From positions 56,197,703-56,261,702 of the forward strand of contig CAMGYJ010000002.1 in the NCBI GenBank assembly GCA_946122785.1: DNA of 64,000 bases. Reading direction: 5' to 3'. The stretch's first letter is position 1, and every line of letters starts with the position of its first letter. The DNA comes from Linum tenue. Taxonomy: Eukaryota > Streptophyta > Magnoliopsida > Malpighiales > Linaceae. This document shows, in pieces, positions 59,008-64,000 of this stretch. The position numbers and the translations under genes were made by a program. The notes under the pieces were generated by a model, which saw nothing but the letters and a program-made list of their open reading frames with translations, was not told where the DNA came from and did not search any database.

Positions 59008-59239
59008 CAAAACTAAGTAAACATTGTAAACAACACACTCAAATCCAAAACTAAGTATCAAATAATTTAAGGGAGAAAACAACAAAATCATAAACTAGTC
59101 CAGTTGAACATCTATGTTGTCGCATCACTAGTTGACTGCCTTCTACATTGTTTGAGTATTTTCGAGATTTATACGCTATTTTGGATACATTCAAATATCG
59201 TTTCGGTTGCTTCTACGAGCTCATCTTGTTGAGGAAGAT

Positions 59240-59938
59240 GGGTACAAAAGTTGATCCAACATCGTGTTTGAAACTTCGTAATGACAAAACATCTACGAGC
59301 TCGTCTTTTCCGTCAACAGGCGGGCCAAAGCTCTCCTTTTTTTGCCTCCAAGTATGAATTCATAATCCCTAAAATCAAGCTCTCAGGTTCTCTGGTTCCA
59401 ATCTTTTGAGGAGATACAAAGATCGGCAGCAATGATGATGCAACAACCTGTTATGAAACCAATGTTGATCTCCATAGGAAGATAAAGTGGGGACCTGATT
59501 TCGCACAGGATGTTGCTGTGAAAAAGAGGAGGGTTTTAGCTTATCAGGTATGTGGAGGATTGATGCCATTGGCCAACTAGTACTGCGGTTACCAGTGACT
59601 GCTTTATTTATGTTCCTAGGGTTTTTGTTTGTTCTCTTCGCCTTATTGTTTTGAGCATTTCAATCTTAAGCTAGATTTAGTCGTTTCAAACTTTAATGGT
59701 CTAAGGAATTGGGGTTAAAAGGCCCTTGTCCCATTGTGTGTTGAAATTCCATGTAAGCTTCCCATTCCAGGTGCTATTAAGTGATCTGCAAATTTTGTAC
59801 AGACTCGAGTGGATCAAATCTCACAACAGCAAAGACAGGGGAATCTCGATCTAGGTGAATATGAGGACTCAGAAGAGTCTGTTGGATGTGCAGATTTGGA
59901 GCCTTCCAAATCACTAGTTGAGGCTAAGGTGCAATTAA
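59240..59938 (+). pseudogene. Captured fragment of a plant splicing factor SF1/BBP-like gene
   Basis: The first exon piece, with one frameshift and one stop, reads STGGPKLSFF, then KYEFIIPKIKLSGSLVPIF, then DLHRKIKWGPDFAQDVAVKK and RRVLAYQ up to a GT donor at 59548. A second exon, 59803-59938, reads TRVDQISQQQRQGNLDLGEY and ends VEAK before a GT. These match, from memory of the family, the N-terminal region of plant SF1-like branch-point-binding proteins (IPKNKLSGSLVPIF, KWGPD, RALAYQTRVDQITQQL); identification is good but not verified. The KH and zinc-knuckle parts are absent. Because an intron is kept, the fragment was copied from DNA and not from mRNA. It lies between the Ulp1 copy and a MULE-type transposase. 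Confidence 0.65.
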
Positions 59939-60555
59939 CATGCGAATCTAAGCAAATAATTTGAACTTTATTTGCCAAACAAATAAAAACGAGTATCCTA
60001 AGGATCTGCACTTCAGCTACCAATCTCACCACAATATAAGAAAACTAGTAATTGTGCAGCAGGTTTTGCAGATTGATGCAACAAGATCTGAAGAAAATGT
60101 TCAAGAATATAACAACTAGTAGCTATGCAACCTTAACTGCAAAATGATGTAGCTAATTTTGTAGAAAGGTTATACAAAGAGAATGGAAGCTAATCAGTAA
60201 TCACATCCTCAGCTTCTATCACCTTAGTTGGGACACTTCAATTTAAGCTAACCATTATGCCACGAATTTTCATTTCATAATCTCTGCCACAAAGCATATC
60301 ACATAGGTCAAAATTGCTTCAGTAACAGTTGGTCGGAGATTGTGAAACCTGCAACAATAAATGAAAATTGGTATGTTATGGCATGAGAATTTGGAATGGT
60401 ACATTGTGGAGCTAGAGTAAATTCAAAATGATCTCTTGTCATTTTCCGGAGAGTGCTAAACAAATGGATGATTTGTAATTAGTAAGCTAAAAAAAGTAGG
60501 CATACAAATATCTCTCGACTATAAAATAAATAAAAAATTGCAGTGCATACTTACT
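59939..60555. other. Spacer between captured fragment and transposase
   Basis: No coding region recognised; AT-rich. It would be the 3' flank of the transposase reading on the minus strand. Confidence 0.4.
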
Positions 60556-62760
60556 TCAAGTATAATCGTCGTCCTCCTCCTCCTCATCATCGTCCCCATG
60601 CTCGTCTTCATCCTTGTAATCATCCTCGTTGTCCTTATCGGCCTCATTATCAAGCTTGTCCTCTTCCTCAACCTTTGGTGTTCTCTTGTTTCTAACTTGC
60701 TCGCTCGAACGTTTAGCCGATTTTTTGGAGGATTTTTACAAGTGGAGGCATAATGACCAAAATCACCACAAATGCCAATTTGTCTTGATTTGACAATCTT
60801 CCCCTTATTGTTCTTAGTCAGTCGACCACCTTCAAAATATGTATGTACCGGATCTTTAATATGTCTATAACGTTCATATGCATCACCTTGATCATATCAA
60901 GGATCCTCTGAAGAAGCACCTTCACTAAGAGTACTCATTGCCTTCAATTTCGCACACAATGTAGAAATCTCTACACGAGCAACTTTGAATATACTTGGAG
61001 ATTCTACACCTATTGATGACAATTGTAAGTTGTGGTACTGTAAAATACCATATCTCCATATGCGTTCTTCTTCCTTTGATGGAGTGTCATTTCTATGAAG
61101 ATTTTCCAAAGTACCTTTCGGTTTTTTTGTCCACCTCGGCAAAACCAACTATGATGGCATACCGGTACTATGAAATTTCTACTGCACTCCATTTCTGATG
61201 TGGTTGGTTGATATGTAACTTCTACGACAACCTCAGAGTCTTCATACATTTTCATCTCATAGACACAGTGAGAAAATCTTTCAAAAGATATGTTGATAAT
61301 GCATCCACCAGATGCTTCGAGTTGCTCCCGAAATGTAAAAATTGTCTCCCTTGAGTAAACACTAGCACCCCTTATTTTGCGATATTTCAAACCTGCGGTT
61401 TTTAGCTCAAGAGTCCCATAGTTGGCCTTGAAGTATGCTTTACCTCATTCTCTCAGAAATGTCGCAATGCACGATCAATATCATTAACAAACTCCAGGAG
61501 ATTATGTTAGACATTAACATACTTAATGAATTAATTGACCCCTTCACAGAGAGATGTCGTCCGAACGTTAGCAAAAAACTTATCTCTCAGGTATGCAGTT
61601 GCCCACTCTCGTCTTTTCTCATAAGTGTTTCCGATCCATCTATTGTCTACAAGTGAAAGCTTGGTGGTGATTGAAGTCCACTTCTCTTCAAAATCCTCAA
61701 TCCCACAATCAGCAAATATTCAATTCTTGAACACGAAAAGAAACTCTTTATCCTTCACATTGTCCTTTGCATTACCAAATAGATTCCATGAGCACAAATA
61801 GTGGATTGCATCAGGAACAATCTTACTAATAGCATTCACCATTTGCTTTATCTCCATCTGTGACAACTGTATTTGGCTTCTTAACCATCGTTTCCGCAAA
61901 GGCTTCTGAGATCCAATTATAAGATTCTTCATTTTCTTTGTTCAAGAGTGCACATGCAAATACACAGATGTTGTCGTGATGATTTACACCTGCAAAAAAA
62001 AAATGTAATGTCCAATTCATCACTGCACACCAATTTTAGTAACACTTTAATTTTATCAACATTTTTACATACATTGAACATAGATATGTAAATGTAATCC
62101 CACATTAGCATATCCACTAGCTGCATTGGTCACAAAATTCATGATTTGATAAGGTCTTAAACTGACAGATTTCAAACTGGTAACAAGTGATGCATCTGTT
62201 TTACTTAACAATAGTGTGATCCAAGGTGATGAACTTGATGGTAGGGAACTAAAAGATTGCAGTGCTCATTCTTGAAGCGATAAGCATGCCATCTCATGTC
62301 CTTCTATTTCAAAGACACAAGGAAATAAGCTTCACAATCAAACCCCATTATCGCCCTTGGTTTTATTTTTATGTCTGTAGTTTTCTTCTTTCTGAAACCT
62401 GTGCCAGAACAAACCCACTTGCGCGATACTATTTCTTTGCTTGTGTTTCGTTAAGTATTACTCTTTCTAATTCCAAATCCAATTGCTTAGGAAAATCTCT
62501 TATAGAAAGCTTCACCATCCTCCACACTATTGAAAGACATTCTGTAGACATCAGTAGCCTTCAACTTAGTCAAATTTTATCATTCTTCTTCCTCCACATT
62601 CTCAACATTAACAGACTGTTATGTTTCTCCTTCTTCCTCATTCTCAAGATTCACAGACTATGCTATTTCTTCTTCCTCTTCACGACTAACAGCTTGTTCA
62701 GTCTCCGTTCTTTCTTCCACCACAATAAGAGTCTCCTCTAAGTTTGACCCTATCCTAACC
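60556..62760 (-). pseudogene. FAR1/FRS-like MULE transposase, degraded
   Basis: On the minus strand the order is: a Glu-rich N-terminus; MSFNSVEDGEAFYKRF (near 62530), which resembles the start of the FAR1 DNA-binding domain; the MULE core FAGVNHHDNICVFACALLN with WISEAFAETM and VVTDGDKAN (61840-62010), containing the second catalytic Asp; a central WATAYL-like stretch; a SWIM-type region (VEVTYQPTTSEMECS, VCHHSWFC, 61130-61230); and an acidic tail (KVEEEDKLDNEADKDNEDDY) ending at 60556. Many stops and frameshifts interrupt it. In working elements this protein binds the terminal repeats and cuts DNA with a DDE site. Its orientation is convergent with the Ulp1-like gene. Confidence 0.8.
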
Positions 62761-63670
62761 ACGACCCTGTAAAAATAGAAATAACAATGATTGTAAAAAT
62801 TAATTCATGAGTTAAGTTCGAAATAAAAAACAAATCACAATTATGGAGGACTAACTCGGCCTCTGTTGTCGGTGCATCCTTGGCCTTGCTGCTGGGATCA
62901 ATTTCCCCCCTCTAACTTATCCTGCTAACGCGGAGCTAAATGCTTTGGTTTTCTTTTGCCGTAGCGGATTATTGTAATCTTGCATTCTCCTACCACGCAA
63001 GAAAAATCTAACGCGCTGGTGGCGTTATTTGCTTACCCTGTTTCCGGGATTTTTCTTACGTAGATTCAGGGTGTTGGATCGTCAAGAAGAAAATAGGTTG
63101 AACTGAATTGGAAGGCCAGGGAATGACTAAGTCCCAATTCTGCCGAGTGCTGTGAAGTCAGTCCCAATTATGATGAGAACTAGACGAAAATTGACTGACT
63201 AAAAAGGGACGTGAATATTAATGTCAGACGCAAGCAACTAATATATCTTGGATGAGAACTAGAGGAACACTTGTCAAGATGAATTGATTCTAAAACCTAG
63301 AATTGATTTTGAATATATGCTTAACTGTTGAGTTTTTCTTTTCCTTCAAGGGAATATAAGGTGAAGAATAGAAGAAGCCTACTTCCTCTCGGATTCTGAC
63401 AGGGAAACAAAAGCAAAGTACCCATCGATTTTCATTAAGTTCACTTTTTATGATTTGCATATAAAATGATGCATTCAAACCATCTCTTCATACAAAAAAA
63501 CAATAGTAGGGTGTTCCTGTTTCCGACGAGGCTACAACATGAAACCACTCCACCTCCGTCGAAGTTGCAGCCCAACTCTCCAACAGTTCGAAACCGCTTT
63601 TAGCCACACGACATGTTGCGTCGCATTTCATTTATATGAAGAAAAGGCTGAAATAATATGCTATTAAGAT
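62761..63670. other. Intergenic DNA right of the transposase
   Basis: A local inverted pair, CTACCACGCAAGAAAAATC near 62991 and GATTTTTCTTACGTAG near 63051, may form a hairpin. No gene is recognised. The right terminal repeat of a Mutator-like element would be expected here but was not identified. Confidence 0.4.
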
Positions 63671-63679
63671 TAAGAGATT

Positions 63680-63860
63680 CGTTGGGCCTCATTTTAATTG
63701 TGGGCCTCCAAAAGTGATACTTGGGCATTTATCACATGCGGGATTAAGTCAAAAATGAGAGCCCTAAGCCCATAAACATAATCGCAAGGAGAAGAAGAGC
63801 CTTTCTCGATCAAACACAGCTTTCCCTTTCTTCAACCACCTAATTTTTATGTTCTTCAAT
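63680..63860 (+). promoter_or_regulatory. Probable promoter and leader of a gene beyond the window
   Basis: Two TGGGCC Site II motifs (63684-63689 and 63701-63706), a TGGGCA near 63721 and a GCCCATAAAC at about 63768 precede a pyrimidine-rich leader-like stretch (CTTTCCCTTTCTTCAACC). Site II clusters mark growth-linked housekeeping genes. The ATG at about 63881 opens only a nine-codon frame, so a real start is probably beyond an intron or beyond 64000. Confidence 0.4.
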
Positions 63861-64000
63861 CAACAACAGAGGGTTCCAACGATGTTTGGTGTGATTTGCT
63901 ATAATCAGTAAAATTGACGACTGAGTATCCCCCCAGAGTCAATCAGTACTAGCAAAAATTAGTTTCCCCCTTCGATTTCCATTTATCAAGCCGAAGCCTT

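Noticed and set aside
51011..63670. Terminal inverted repeats of a Mutator-like element around the Ulp1 and transposase genes
   Set aside because: None could be matched by eye on either side; left open.
63881..63910. ATG near the right end as a gene start
   Set aside because: Opens only nine codons; at best a uORF or an exon edge.

Overview
The window is nuclear DNA of a flowering plant, most likely a eudicot; the species cannot be read from it. The support is plant-only gene families with spliceosomal introns (oleosin, group IX ERF, RR-TZF zinc finger), a ribosomal-protein promoter with telo-box and Site II motifs, a large nuclear insertion of plastid DNA, and dense plant transposons (Ty1/copia, L1-type LINEs, hAT, Harbinger-like, Mutator-like, TRIM, SINE).

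Only four host genes look intact. In order they are an ERF transcription factor (11217-12077, minus), 40S ribosomal protein S15a (21715-22407, minus, three coding exons plus a spliced leader), an oleosin (29438-29958, plus, two exons) and a tandem CCCH zinc-finger protein (36547-37518, plus, single exon). The oleosin has a promoter with RY and G-box motifs of the kind read by ABI3-type B3 and bZIP seed regulators. The TZF gene has RY repeats and a G-box about 0.5 kb upstream of its TATA box, plus an upstream ORF in its leader. The four genes are not functionally linked and sit as islands in repeats.

Layout. 1-11 kb: a MITE, a 1.3 kb inverted-repeat element full of palindromes, and a complete minus-strand copia element whose two LTRs read as identical although its coding region is decayed. 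13-18 kb: MITEs nested in MITEs, a solo LTR, and a hAT element inside a Harbinger-like MITE. 19-21 kb: a copia RT/RNase H remnant. 23-28 kb: a decayed LINE interrupted by a hAT element, then an LTR remnant. 31-35 kb: inverted arms rich in GGTCGACC enclosing a Pack-MULE (with a near full-length copy of a MAPK-kinase-substrate-like gene) and a hAT element. 38 kb: a complete 292 bp TRIM. 41.6-48.7 kb: a hAT MITE, then a young LINE whose ORF2 is cut by a retrotransposon LTR.

52-63 kb is the most unusual part. It holds a Ulp1-type (C48) peptidase gene, a partial second copy of it about 5 kb away, a chimeric plastid insertion (ycf1-ndhF joined to rpoC2) between the copies, an intron-containing fragment that looks like plant splicing factor SF1/BBP, and a decayed FAR1/MULE-type transposase facing the peptidase. 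I read it as the wreck of a large Mutator-like element carrying Ulp1, later expanded by duplication, gene capture and organelle DNA insertion. The last 300 bp look like the promoter and leader of a gene beyond the window.
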